From positions 1-36,735 of the forward strand of contig ONKE01000036.1 of assembly GCA_900318355.1 (NCBI GenBank): a stretch of 36,735 nucleotides of DNA, read 5' to 3'. The position numbers and the translations under genes are program-made. The DNA comes from an uncultured Bacteroidales bacterium. GTDB lineage: Bacteria > Bacteroidota > Bacteroidia > Bacteroidales > UBA932. Below are positions 1 through 7,943 of this stretch, one piece after another. Each line of letters starts with the position of its first letter. Positions within the stretch are counted from its first letter, which is position 1. The notes beneath the pieces are model-generated. The model searched no databases, was not told where the DNA came from, and saw nothing but the letters and a program-made list of their open reading frames with translations.

Positions 1-657
1 CAGGAAGGGGATGAGGGTGCCTTCGTTCTGGATGGTGGCCTTGGTCATGGGGTAGAAGTAGGTCTTGTTGGCGCTGCCGCCGCCCTTTGCCACCATGACG
101 AAGCGGTATTCGTCGCCCTGGGTGGCCTCGATGTCGATCTGGGCAGGGAGGTTGCACTTTGTGTTGACCTCGTTGTACATATCCAGCGGGGCGTTTTGGC
201 TGTAGCGGAGATTTTCCTGCGTGTAGGTGTTGAAAACGCCGCGGCTCAGGGCCTCTTCGTCCTCGAAGTCCGTCCATACCCTCTGGCCTTTCTCGCCGTG
301 GATGATGGCCGTGCCGGTGTCCTGGCAGAAGGGGAGGATGCCCTTGACGGACGTCTCCGCGTTGCGAAGGAACTGCAGGGCGACGTATTTGTCGTTGTCC
401 GAGGCCTCCGGGTCATTGAGAATGGCAGCCACCTGCTCGTTGTGGGCGCGGCGCAGCATGAACTGGCAGTCATGGAAAGACTGCTGAGCAACCAGCGTCA
501 GCGCCTCCGGAGATACCTCCAGGATGGTCTTTCCTCCGCAGCCGCAGTGGCCTCCGAACTTGGATGTTTTTACAAGTTTCTCCGATCCGGGGATCTTGTA
601 GTACTCTGTTGTGTCCTGGCCGAGCTGAAACATCGGCGCATACTTGAAATCAGGCAT
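1..657 (-). CDS. fumA: Class I (iron-sulfur) fumarate hydratase, N-terminal 219 residues; cut by window edge
   Basis: This enzyme interconverts fumarate and malate using a [4Fe-4S] cluster, in the cytoplasm, in the reductive or oxidative TCA branch. The reading frame is open from the ATG at 657 to the window edge, so the C-terminal half is missing. Recognisable blocks are the start [23 protein letters not shown] (about 87-100), [11 protein letters not shown] with the first cluster cysteine at C111, [18 protein letters not shown] and the [13 protein letters not shown] block near residue 190. All match the FumA/FumB family and not FumC. One oddity is a short glycine-rich insertion with C38 and C40 (HCGCGGK) where E. 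coli FumA has a plain loop. A good promoter lies just upstream. The family call is very secure; the symbol is used in the FumA/B sense. Confidence 0.95.
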   Translation of the reverse strand, partial: MPDFKYAPMFQLGQDTTEYYKIPGSEKLVKTSKFGGHCGCGGKTILEVSPEALTLVAQQSFHDCQFMLRRAHNEQVAAILNDPEASDNDKYVALQFLRNAETSVKGILPFCQDTGTAIIHGEKGQRVWTDFEDEEALSRGVFNTYTQENLRYSQNAPLDMYNEVNTKCNLPAQIDIEATQGDEYRFVMVAKGGGSANKTYFYPMTKATIQNEGTLIPFL

Positions 658-683
658 CTTTGATACGGTTTGTTTTGGAGCCA

Positions 684-715
684 CAAATTTAATGAATCGG
701 TCAGACCTTCGCAAA
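684..715 (-). promoter_or_regulatory. Bacteroidota-type promoter for the fumarase gene
   Basis: On the minus strand, TTTG (712-715) is followed after 20 bases by TAAATTTG (684-691). These match the -33 and -7 consensus of the Bacteroidota housekeeping sigma factor. The -7 box lies 26 bases before the ATG at 657, implying a leader of roughly 20 nucleotides. Confidence 0.75.
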
Positions 716-807
716 TCTTTTGCTTTAATACACCCCCGATACGAAAACAAGTCATCTCGTAGATGGGTATGAAACCCAAAAACACTGACAGGCGTTGTTA
801 CGGGGTG

Positions 808-1788
808 TCAAAGTATGGAGACCGTCTGGAGGGAGTTGTAGAGGCGGTAGATGGCGTTGGCGAAGGACTTGTCGGAGAATGAGAAGGTGGCGGGGCCGTC
901 GGTGGTCTGGACAGAGACGGAGGCGACGCCGCGGATCATGGACTTTAGCTCGTCGGCGGTGGGGTAGCAGATGACGCGGCCTGCGACGAGGTCCTTTTCC
1001 TGCTGAAGTTCGATTGCTTCACCTCCGGAAGTCACTATGGTTATCGCCGAGCCAAGGGGAATGGTCTTGCCGGGGAGATAGAGGTTGAGGTCGTAGGAGT
1101 CGCTGTTGCTGGCTGCATAATAGAGGTAGACCAGCGAAGCCGAAAGGGAGGATGTTATCTGCAGGGTCTGGGTTTCGGCGAGGCGGCTGCCTTTCTGGTC
1201 CTGCAGGGATTTGAGGTGGCTGCCCAGCTCGAAGGCGGGGGCGGGGGCGTCGGTGATGGCCCTGTGGGCCTTGCGGAGGGCTTCGCCGAACTGGTCGGCG
1301 GCATAATTTACCTTGATGTAGCCGTCGGAGGACCAGCGCTTCTGGACGTCTATGGCCGAGACGCCGGCAAGGAGTTTCCTTAGGTCAGGGTCTTCCAGAT
1401 AGTATTCGCCGTAGTTCCAATACACTTTCCTGCCGCCGGAGGTCAGACCTTCGGGAGCCACGAGATTGGGCGAATCGGCCGAATTTTTCAGCACTACGAC
1501 CTTCCCTGCGGTGGTGTTGATGGTCATCGGTGCGTTCTTGGGCATTTTCCAGGGGGTGGGCTCTTCGAATTCAGCGCGAAGTTTCCAGACTATGCCGCCG
1601 TCGGGGAAGATGATGCGGGTCAGCTTCAGCTCCACAGCGTCGTCCTTGGAAGTAGGAGCCTCGACGCGGATGCGCTCCGTGCCCGTGTAGATTTTACCGT
1701 TCTTGTTGTAGTTGAAGCGCACGAGGTCCTGGGCGGAAACGCTCAGGCTTACGATGACGGCGATCGCCGCGAGAAAATATCTTTTCAT
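808..1788 (-). CDS. Exported protein of unknown function, 326 aa
   Basis: I do not recognise this family. The first about 20 residues (MKRYFLAAIAVIVSLSVSAQ) form a clean Sec signal peptide with a likely cut after SVSA, and there is no lipobox cysteine, so a soluble periplasmic or surface protein is likely. The rest is mixed, without membrane segments or obvious repeats. The C-terminal third reads like a small beta-sandwich or pilus-like fold, which is a guess. The ATG overlaps the stop of the upstream gene by four bases (ATGA), so the two are translationally coupled and probably act together. No catalytic motif is visible. Confidence 0.8.
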   Translation of the reverse strand: MKRYFLAAIAVIVSLSVSAQDLVRFNYNKNGKIYTGTERIRVEAPTSKDDAVELKLTRIIFPDGGIVWKLRAEFEEPTPWKMPKNAPMTINTTAGKVVVLKNSADSPNLVAPEGLTSGGRKVYWNYGEYYLEDPDLRKLLAGVSAIDVQKRWSSDGYIKVNYAADQFGEALRKAHRAITDAPAPAFELGSHLKSLQDQKGSRLAETQTLQITSSLSASLVYLYYAASNSDSYDLNLYLPGKTIPLGSAITIVTSGGEAIELQQEKDLVAGRVICYPTADELKSMIRGVASVSVQTTDGPATFSFSDKSFANAIYRLYNSLQTVSIL

Positions 1789-2276
1789 ATCGATAGAATC
1801 GCTTTTTTCAGTTTACCGGCCTCTTCACTTCCAAAAGCCTTGCCATACTCGAAGGCAAGCCACACGAGGGCGGCGGCGGATGCGGCAAGGCCGAAGTAGA
1901 AACCGACGGCCGGCGCAGGGCGGAAAACCTTGCCCAGACACCACGCAGCGGCCAGTGCGGCGAGACCGGCGAGGATGTCCCAAAGGTAGGAAGGCGTCGT
2001 TCCGGCGCTGATGCGGACATGGTAGCCTTCGTCCGGGGCGGCGGGCGTAATCTCTACGAGGATATGGCGGGTCTGGAACCTGGTGGAATAGTCCAGCCAG
2101 TACGATGCTCCGCTGAAAGCGCCCTCGGAACTGTCAAAACCGCCTCCCTCGCCGACGTGGCCGGATTGGGAGGATGCCGCTTCCCAGACCGACCTGCAGA
2201 ATTCGTCGGGCGACATGCCGGATGCGACGTCGAAAGATTCCATAGTCCGGAGGCGGACTGAAGTGTCGAATTCCAT
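1785..2276 (-). CDS. Unknown membrane protein with two C-terminal transmembrane segments, 163 aa
   Basis: I do not recognise this family. The start at 2276 (MEFDTSVRLR) is preferred over an upstream ATG at 2369, because a promoter-like TATCTTTG at 2297-2304 lies between them. Residues 1-95 are soluble and contain one cysteine (C27) and a glycine/serine-rich stretch. Residues about 99-117 and 123-144 are two hydrophobic helices separated by a short RPAP turn, followed by a charged tail. There is no signal peptide, so the N-terminal part is probably cytoplasmic. It overlaps the downstream exported protein by four bases, which points to a membrane-plus-periplasm pair of unknown role. Confidence 0.75.
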   Translation of the reverse strand: MEFDTSVRLRTMESFDVASGMSPDEFCRSVWEAASSQSGHVGEGGGFDSSEGAFSGASYWLDYSTRFQTRHILVEITPAAPDEGYHVRISAGTTPSYLWDILAGLAALAAAWCLGKVFRPAPAVGFYFGLAASAAALVWLAFEYGKAFGSEEAGKLKKAILSI

Positions 2277-2296
2277 GATTTTTTGCTTAAGCGATA

Positions 2297-2304
2297 CAAA
2301 GATA
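2297..2304 (-). promoter_or_regulatory. Likely -7 promoter element for the 2276-808 gene pair
   Basis: The minus strand carries TATCTTTG, matching the Bacteroidota -7 consensus TAnnTTTG, 21 bases upstream of the ATG at 2276. No clear -33 TTTG is present at the usual distance, so this is moderate evidence. It helps to choose the shorter start of that gene. Confidence 0.5.
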
Positions 2305-2379
2305 ATCAGTTTTTTCGTATCTTCGTCTCCCGTAGGACCATAATGCCTGCGCCACAAACACTGAAACAATACTAAGCCA

Positions 2380-3747
2380 ATGTTCCTGATGATTCTCGAG
2401 CTGCTTATCGTTCTGGCAGCGCTCTATGTTGGTTCCCGCTACGGCAGCCTCGCCCTCGGGGCCATTTCCGGCATCGGCCTGGCCATCCTCGTATTCGGAT
2501 TCGGCCTCAAGCCGGGCACCCCTCCGACCGACGTCATCTACATCATCATCGCCGCCGTCACCTGCGCGGGCATCCTGCAGGCTTCCGGCGGCATGGACTG
2601 GATGATACAGGTGGCCGAGAAGATGCTCCGCAAGCATCCTGACCATATCACCTTCCTCGCTCCGCTGACCACCTTCTTCCTTACGGTGCTCGTCGGCACG
2701 GGCCATGTCGTCTACACCCTCATGCCCATCATCTGCGACATTTCACTCAAGAAAGGCATCCGACCCGAGCGTCCTTGCGGCGTCGCCTCCGTGGCTTCGC
2801 AGGTTGGCATTACCTGTTCGCCCATCGCGGCGGCCGTCGTGGCCTTCATGACCATTTCCAACGCCAACGGCTACAATATCGCCATCCCGCAAATCCTGAT
2901 GGTGACCATCCCGTCGTGCCTGTGCGGCCTCATGGCTGCCGCCGCGGCTTCCTACAAGCGCGGTCTCGACCTGGACAAGGACCCCGAGTTCCAGAAGCGC
3001 CTCGCCGACCCCGAGACCTACCGCTACATGTACGGCAACACCGCGACCACCCTCGACAAAGCAATTACCAAGGAGGCTAAAGGCTCGGTGTATGTGTTCC
3101 TTACGGCGCTTGCGGTGATTGTCTGTTTCGCGTCGATCCAGTTCTTTGTCGATTCCGACACGCTCAAAACCATCACCTGCATCCCGAAGATGAACATCGT
3201 CATCCAGATAATCATGATTTCCGCGGCGGCTCTGATGATCATCTTCTTCAAGGCCAGTCCCAAGAAGGCGGTTGCCGGGCCGGTGTGGCAGAGCGGCATG
3301 GTGGCCGTCGTCGCGATTTACGGTATCGCCTGGCTCGCCGACACATATTTCAGCAACTACATGGAGACGATGCAGACGGCCCTGCAGGGCATTGTTGCCA
3401 AATATCCATGGAGCATCGCCTTCGTGTTCTTCCTCGTCAGCGTGCTCATCAACTCCCAGGGCGCGGTGGTGGTCGCCATGCTGCCGCTGGCCTATAATCT
3501 CGGCATAGCCGGACCGGTGCTTCTCGGCGTCCTGCCCAGCGTCTATGGCTATTTCTTCATCCCCAACTACCCTTCGGACATCGCGACGGTCAACTTCGAC
3601 CGTTCCGGTACGACGATAATTGGGAAATACCTGCTCAACCACAGCTTCATGATGCCGGGCCTGATAAGCGTCGGCGTATCCACCGTGGTGGGCTATCTTA
3701 TTACAAATGTGATATTTGCTGACTATTTCGCCAGCTTCGCAGGGTAG
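2380..3747 (+). CDS. dcuB: Anaerobic C4-dicarboxylate transporter, DcuA/DcuB family
   Basis: This inner-membrane carrier exchanges or takes up fumarate, malate, aspartate and succinate under anaerobic conditions. The 455-residue protein is hydrophobic throughout, with about ten or more membrane spans. It carries the family blocks LQASGGMDWM near residue 65, GTGHVVYTLMPI near 107-118, IRPERP near 128, the loop LDLDKDPEFQKR near 200, YGIAWLADTYF near 315 and DRSGTTIIGKYLLNHSF near 407-423. DcuA and DcuB cannot be told apart from sequence features alone; the B symbol reflects its use in fumarate/succinate antiport and is tentative. A second ATG three codons in (2389) could be the true start. The 3' end overlaps the convergent lipoprotein gene by 25 bases. 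Fumarase and aspartase in the same window fit a C4-dicarboxylate economy. Confidence 0.93.
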   Translation: MFLMILELLIVLAALYVGSRYGSLALGAISGIGLAILVFGFGLKPGTPPTDVIYIIIAAVTCAGILQASGGMDWMIQVAEKMLRKHPDHITFLAPLTTFFLTVLVGTGHVVYTLMPIICDISLKKGIRPERPCGVASVASQVGITCSPIAAAVVAFMTISNANGYNIAIPQILMVTIPSCLCGLMAAAAASYKRGLDLDKDPEFQKRLADPETYRYMYGNTATTLDKAITKEAKGSVYVFLTALAVIVCFASIQFFVDSDTLKTITCIPKMNIVIQIIMISAAALMIIFFKASPKKAVAGPVWQSGMVAVVAIYGIAWLADTYFSNYMETMQTALQGIVAKYPWSIAFVFFLVSVLINSQGAVVVAMLPLAYNLGIAGPVLLGVLPSVYGYFFIPNYPSDIATVNFDRSGTTIIGKYLLNHSFMMPGLISVGVSTVVGYLITNVIFADYFASFAG

Positions 3748-4457
3748 CGCTTCAGCGTGCCTTTGCGGCTGAAGTCCTTAAGCCTGTCGGTATAAAGACC
3801 CTGGTCGTCGGTTTCGTACCACGGCCAGGTTATTTTTATGGGCATTTCGTCGGTGCCTTCCGGCAGGAAGACGTTGGACGGCACGCAGAACCATGCGGTC
3901 CCGGTAACGTAGTCGGCGGCGTTTGAGCCCTTGGGGTCGGTGGGGTAGAAGACGTCGCCGTAGCCGTTGTGGTGGAGCCTGAAGCGAAGGGTGTCGGGCT
4001 CTTCGGGATTTTTAGGGGAAACGTCGTCCAGCACGAGGTTGATAAAATGGGTGACCTTGGTGTTTTTCGAGGCCGTGAAGCGAAGTTCCATATTGATATA
4101 TCCACCTGCGAACCAGCCGTTTACAAGTGTGATAGGGTCGCTTCCTATGTCGTCGGGGTCGGCTGCCGACTTGAGGAGTCCGGGCTTGGTGAGAGGCTTG
4201 ACCCAGCCGGTGAGGCGGAGGTCGAAACTGCCCCCGGCATTGGGCCGGAGCATGTCGAAATGAAGCAGTATCCTTTCGTAGTCTTCCGTCGGCGCATCCA
4301 CGACGGCTTCGGTGATGCGCCCCGTCCATCCGGCGTCGGCCGCGAAAACCCCGTTTTTGAAAGTGCCTATTTCGGTGGCACCCGTCCAAAGCGGAGCCTC
4401 ATTCTTTTCGCAGGCCCATAGCAGGGGGATCAGGCAGATGAGTAGGAATCGTTTCAT
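3723..4457 (-). CDS. NigD-like lipoprotein, 244 aa
   Basis: The signal peptide ends in a lipobox (LLWAC, C16), so the protein is lipid-anchored in the envelope. The C-terminal part contains LRFRLHHNGYGD (about 172-183), which resembles the RLHHN/ELRHN block of the Bacteroidota NigD-like family, followed by an all-beta region. NigD-like proteins have no firmly known biochemical role, so only location and family are offered. It is the last gene of a three-gene unit: its ATG overlaps the stop of the Fur-like gene by four bases. Its 3' end overlaps the convergent transporter gene by 25 bases. The family assignment is moderate; other beta-sandwich lipoproteins are possible. Confidence 0.7.
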   Translation of the reverse strand: MKRFLLICLIPLLWACEKNEAPLWTGATEIGTFKNGVFAADAGWTGRITEAVVDAPTEDYERILLHFDMLRPNAGGSFDLRLTGWVKPLTKPGLLKSAADPDDIGSDPITLVNGWFAGGYINMELRFTASKNTKVTHFINLVLDDVSPKNPEEPDTLRFRLHHNGYGDVFYPTDPKGSNAADYVTGTAWFCVPSNVFLPEGTDEMPIKITWPWYETDDQGLYTDRLKDFSRKGTLKRYPAKLAK

Positions 4458-4912
4458 TGTTTCTTGACGCGTTTGTGAGTCGGATGGCAGATAAGCTGGA
4501 TATCGATGCTGTCGACCTTGTAGCCACGGAAGCGGCGCTTGCCGAGGTGGGCCTGCACGAGTCCCATCAGCTCGTCGTCGAGCACCTCGCGGAAAGTGTC
4601 GGCGGAAGTGTCGTAGAGGTGGATGCGGCTATGGGGATCGACGTCGAAATACATCTTGCTGGTAGTGCTGGTGCGGCGGCAGTAAATTCCGAGCGAGGCC
4701 ATCTGGGAGAGGATGTTGTAGATTGACGCGGTGCTTATTTTCACCTTGCCGTCGCGGGCGAGCACCTCCGACACCATGTCGGCCGAAGCGTGTCCGAGCT
4801 CGAGCATGGCGTCGTGTACGGCCAGCCGCTGGGGCGTGGCCTTGAGGTTGTGCCTGCGCAGCATTGCGCGAAACTGGTCCGGGGACGGACCTTTGTACAT
4901 CACTTCCGCCAT
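4454..4912 (-). CDS. Fur/PerR-family transcriptional regulator without the usual zinc cysteines, 152 aa
   Basis: This is a DNA-binding repressor of the Fur superfamily. The winged-helix half is typical: LKATPQRLAVHDAML (23-37), then KISTASIYNILSQMASLGI (58-76). The dimerisation half starts with MYFDVDPHSRIHLYD. H41, D90, H94, H98 and D101 sit where PerR-like regulatory metal ligands are expected. The two structural zinc CxxC pairs are absent; the only cysteines are C78 and C142. The Bacteroidota Fur branch often lacks them, so the loss may be lineage-wide. It lies between a Tat lipoprotein (6-base gap upstream) and a NigD-like lipoprotein (4-base overlap downstream), so it may control its own operon. 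Target and signal are unknown. Confidence 0.88.
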   Translation of the reverse strand: MAEVMYKGPSPDQFRAMLRRHNLKATPQRLAVHDAMLELGHASADMVSEVLARDGKVKISTASIYNILSQMASLGIYCRRTSTTSKMYFDVDPHSRIHLYDTSADTFREVLDDELMGLVQAHLGKRRFRGYKVDSIDIQLICHPTHKRVKKQ

Positions 4913-4918
4913 ACAGCC

Positions 4919-5983
4919 CTAGATTTCGAAATAGTCCCTGTAGCGGTTGTAGAGGTGACCGGCCTGGAGGTAGGCCGACTGAGGGCTCATGAAATGGGAA
5001 AACTCGAAGGTTATGGCCTTGTCGTAACCGCAGCGGCGTGCGGCTTCAAGTTTCATGCGGAGTTTGTCGAACTTGATGGGCAGGAACTTGATGGGCATGT
5101 CCCTGTCGAATGTCTCGGCGTTCGTCCAGCATTTCATGCCGTATTTGTCAGCCAGCTTTTTGTTGACGGAGAAGAAGATGTCAAGGTCGTTGTAGTCGAT
5201 GTGGCCGTCCTGGAACGCGACTGCGTCGACATAGTCGTGGATGCCGTCGAAAATCTCGTTCCATTCCCTTTCGTGGACTTCCACCGATACGGCCTCTTCT
5301 TTCGTCAGGGCGCCGCTGGCGGAATCAACGGCCTTGCTGCCGTCGATAAACGGGGAAATGAAGGTCGGAAGGCCGCCGGAGACTTCCTTGCACTGGCGCC
5401 CCATGGCGCGGAAGGAATCGATGGCGCTGCGGTTTGCACGGCTGATTTCGCCGCTGAGATACCATCCGCCGAAACTCTTGTAGCGCTGTCCGTAGCGCTC
5501 CCAGACCTCGTCTATGACGAAGCGGTTGTCTTCGACGTCCTGCGACATGTCGCGGGTGTCCCAGAAATGGCCGGAATCATACAGACCCAGCATGAATTTC
5601 ATGTCGTATTTCTCGGCCAGGCGGCAGAAAAGGTCGACAAGGTCCATCGAGGGCATGTAGCAGCCTTTTTTCAGCAGGTAAGGGGACGGATAGGTGAGGA
5701 ATTTCCTGTAGCCCGTGCGGATTTCGATGACCGTATCGATGCCGATGGCCTTCATGTAGCGGAAGTCGCGGTCCCACTCCTTTTCGCCCCAGTTCTGGTG
5801 GGGGATATCGTGGGAAATCTCATCGAGGAAGGTGCCGGTGATGGGCAGGCCCGCCCCGCGCGGGACGATGAGACTGTCGTGGGAAGGGGCCTCCTGCTTT
5901 CCGCAGGATTCGAGAAGGGGGGTGCCGGCGACAGCCGCGGCGGCCATGGCGGTTTTCTTGAGGAAGGATCTTCTGTTTTCCAT
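4919..5983 (-). CDS. Tat-exported lipoprotein with DUF4434 domain, 354 aa
   Basis: The N-terminus carries a twin-arginine motif (RRSFLKK, residues 4-10), an alanine-rich hydrophobic stretch and a lipobox-like LLESC with C27. It therefore looks like a folded, lipid-anchored Tat substrate. The mature region opens with PITGTFLDEISHDIPHQNWG and EWDRDFRYMKAIGIDTVIEIR, typical of DUF4434. That family is thought to adopt a TIM-barrel fold related to glycoside hydrolases. LSGEISRAN near residue 180, AFQDGHIDYND near 263 and TNAETFDRD near 295 place acidic residues at strand ends, as in such barrels. No substrate can be assigned. It is the first gene of the operon with the Fur-like regulator and NigD-like lipoprotein. 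Confidence 0.85.
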   Translation of the reverse strand: MENRRSFLKKTAMAAAAVAGTPLLESCGKQEAPSHDSLIVPRGAGLPITGTFLDEISHDIPHQNWGEKEWDRDFRYMKAIGIDTVIEIRTGYRKFLTYPSPYLLKKGCYMPSMDLVDLFCRLAEKYDMKFMLGLYDSGHFWDTRDMSQDVEDNRFVIDEVWERYGQRYKSFGGWYLSGEISRANRSAIDSFRAMGRQCKEVSGGLPTFISPFIDGSKAVDSASGALTKEEAVSVEVHEREWNEIFDGIHDYVDAVAFQDGHIDYNDLDIFFSVNKKLADKYGMKCWTNAETFDRDMPIKFLPIKFDKLRMKLEAARRCGYDKAITFEFSHFMSPQSAYLQAGHLYNRYRDYFEI

Positions 5984-6002
5984 GTTATGCGGTTTAGTTC
6001 TA

Positions 6003-6010
6003 CAAAGATA
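6003..6010 (-). promoter_or_regulatory. -7 promoter element for the DUF4434/Fur-like/NigD-like operon
   Basis: The minus strand reads TATCTTTG, 19 bases upstream of the ATG at 5983. No TTTG is seen at the usual -33 spacing. It lies back-to-back with the trxB element at 6024-6031, only 13 bases away, so the two promoters may interfere. Confidence 0.55.
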
Positions 6011-6023
6011 TTGAAATATTTTT

Positions 6024-6031
6024 TAACTTTG
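6024..6031 (+). promoter_or_regulatory. -7 promoter element for trxB
   Basis: TAACTTTG matches TAnnTTTG and ends 24 bases before the trxB ATG. The surrounding 70 bases are strongly AT-rich compared with the neighbouring genes. No clear -33 element is visible. Confidence 0.55.
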
Positions 6032-6055
6032 TAAGCTAAAAACTTCAAGTTTGCA

Positions 6056-6985
6056 ATGGAAAAGACCAGAGTTCTCATCATAGGTTCCGGACCCGCCGGC
6101 TACACCGCCGCCATCTACGCTTCCCGCGCAGCCCTTTCCCCCGTCCTCTACGAAGGTATGGAGCCGGGCGGGCAGCTCACGACCACCACGGTGGTGGAAA
6201 ATTTCCCCGGATTCTCCGACGGCGTCGATGCCAACATCTTGATGGACCAGATGAAGAGGCAGGCAGCCCGTTTCGGCGCCGAAATCCGTCCCGGCCGCAT
6301 CAAGGAGATCGAGCTGGGCAAAAGGCCTTTCCGCGTCGTCGACGACAAAGGCCGCGAGCTTGAAGCCGAGACCGTGATTATCGCCACCGGCGCCACCGCC
6401 AAATACCTTGGCCTCCCGTCGGAACAGAAATTCCGCGGCATGGGCGTCTCGGCCTGCGCCACCTGCGACGGCTTCTTCTACCGCAAGAAAGTCGTTGCCG
6501 TGGTGGGAGGCGGCGACTCCGCATGCGAGGAGGCAACCTACCTTGCCGGCCTTTGCAGCAAAGTCTACATGATAGTGCGCCGCGACGTGTTCCGCGCCTC
6601 CAAGGCCATGCAGGAGCGTGTTTTCTCCACCCCAAACATCGAAGTCCTCTGGAACTGCAACACCCAGGAAGTCCTCGGCGACGAGTTCGGAGTTACGGGC
6701 GTAAGGCTTCTGCGCAAGGATGGCGAGGTTTTTGATATCAAGGTGGACGGCTTCTTCCTCGGCATCGGCCATCATCCCAACAGCGACCTTTTCCGGCCCC
6801 TGGTTTCGACCGATGAAAACGGCTACATCATAACCGACGGCAAGACGACGGCAACCTCCGTCGAAGGTGTATTTGCCGCAGGCGACGTGGCCGACCCGCG
6901 CTACCGTCAGGCCGTGACCGCCGCCGCTTCCGGCTGCCAGGCCGCCCTGGACGTGGAGAAGTTCCTGATAGACCATAAAGCATAG
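6056..6985 (+). CDS. trxB: Thioredoxin-disulfide reductase
   Basis: This cytoplasmic FAD enzyme passes electrons from NADPH to thioredoxin. The 309-residue length is normal. The FAD-binding GSGPAG lies at 10-15, the redox-active CATC at 134-137 inside VSACATCDGFF, and the NADPH-binding GGGDSA at 151-156. The C-terminal FAD block reads GVFAAGDVADPRYRQAVTAAASG. An AT-rich promoter region lies upstream, and the next gene (bamD) begins eight bases after the stop, so they are probably co-transcribed. The assignment is secure. Confidence 0.97.
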   Translation: MEKTRVLIIGSGPAGYTAAIYASRAALSPVLYEGMEPGGQLTTTTVVENFPGFSDGVDANILMDQMKRQAARFGAEIRPGRIKEIELGKRPFRVVDDKGRELEAETVIIATGATAKYLGLPSEQKFRGMGVSACATCDGFFYRKKVVAVVGGGDSACEEATYLAGLCSKVYMIVRRDVFRASKAMQERVFSTPNIEVLWNCNTQEVLGDEFGVTGVRLLRKDGEVFDIKVDGFFLGIGHHPNSDLFRPLVSTDENGYIITDGKTTATSVEGVFAAGDVADPRYRQAVTAAASGCQAALDVEKFLIDHKA

Positions 6986-6993
6986 CCTCCGTC

Positions 6994-7863
6994 ATGACCA
7001 GAAAACTGTCTGTCCTTCTACTCGCGCTGCTGGCCCTTGTCTCCTGCAAGTCCCAGTATGATGCGCTCCTTGCCAGCAACGACGTCGATGCCAAATACAA
7101 AGCCGCTTTCGACTACTTCAACCAGGGCAAATACCAGAAGTCCGCAGCCATGTTCGAGTCCCTTTCGATGCTGACCAGCGGCACCGAAAAGGATGACACT
7201 GTCCAGTATTACCGCGGCCTTTCCAACTACCGCTACAAAGACTTCGAAACGGCCGAGGGCAATTTCGCCAGTTTCGTGGAGACCTATCCCCACAGCACCT
7301 TCACCCCGGAAGCCCTCTTCCTGCGTCTGGACTGCCTCTACAGGGCCACATACCGTTACGAGCTCGACCAGGCGCCCACCCGCACGGCCATGCAGGCCAT
7401 TAACGAATACCTCCGCGCCTACCCCTCCAGCGACCACGCCGAAGATTGCCGCGGAATGCTCAAGGAGCTCGGCGACAGGCTCGACACCAAGGCCTTCGAG
7501 TCCGCGAAGCTCTATTTCAAGATGGAAGACTACATGGCGGCCCGCGTCGCCCTGAAAAACGTCCTTCGCGACGATGCGGAAAACATCTACCGTGAAGAAA
7601 TCCTCTACTACATCGCCAAATCGTCCTACAAATATGCCCAGCTCAGTGTCCACGCCAAGCAGCGCGAGCGCTATCTGACCTTCATCGACGACTACCTCAA
7701 TTTCGTCGGCGAAGCTCCCGAGTCGCCCTACCGCCGCGAGATGGACGCCCTCTACGCCAGGGCACAGCGGGCCCTCGGACGCCATGTCGATGCCGACGAA
7801 CTCCTTTCCGAGCGCGACAAGGACTTCGAGCGTGAGCGCAAGGCCTCCGCGAAGACGAAATAA
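6994..7863 (+). CDS. bamD: Outer membrane assembly lipoprotein BamD
   Basis: BamD is the lipoprotein partner of BamA in inserting beta-barrel proteins into the outer membrane. The signal peptide ends in LVSC (C18). The mature part is helical and TPR-like: KYKAAFDYFNQGKYQKSAAMF near 32-52, QYYRGLSNYRYKDFETAEGNF near 70-90, then FVETYPHSTFTPEALF. These fit the BamD/YfiO family. At 289 residues it is of usual Bacteroidota length. It follows trxB closely and precedes rpoZ, an arrangement common in the phylum. Its partner bamA lies at 14693-17290. Confidence 0.93.
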   Translation: MTRKLSVLLLALLALVSCKSQYDALLASNDVDAKYKAAFDYFNQGKYQKSAAMFESLSMLTSGTEKDDTVQYYRGLSNYRYKDFETAEGNFASFVETYPHSTFTPEALFLRLDCLYRATYRYELDQAPTRTAMQAINEYLRAYPSSDHAEDCRGMLKELGDRLDTKAFESAKLYFKMEDYMAARVALKNVLRDDAENIYREEILYYIAKSSYKYAQLSVHAKQRERYLTFIDDYLNFVGEAPESPYRREMDALYARAQRALGRHVDADELLSERDKDFERERKASAKTK

Positions 7864-7943
7864 ATTTTTTGAAACTTTCCGCCAGGCCCCTGCGTAGCTA
7901 TATATGGAAGGCAGGGATTGCCTCCCGAAGACAAAGACAAGAT

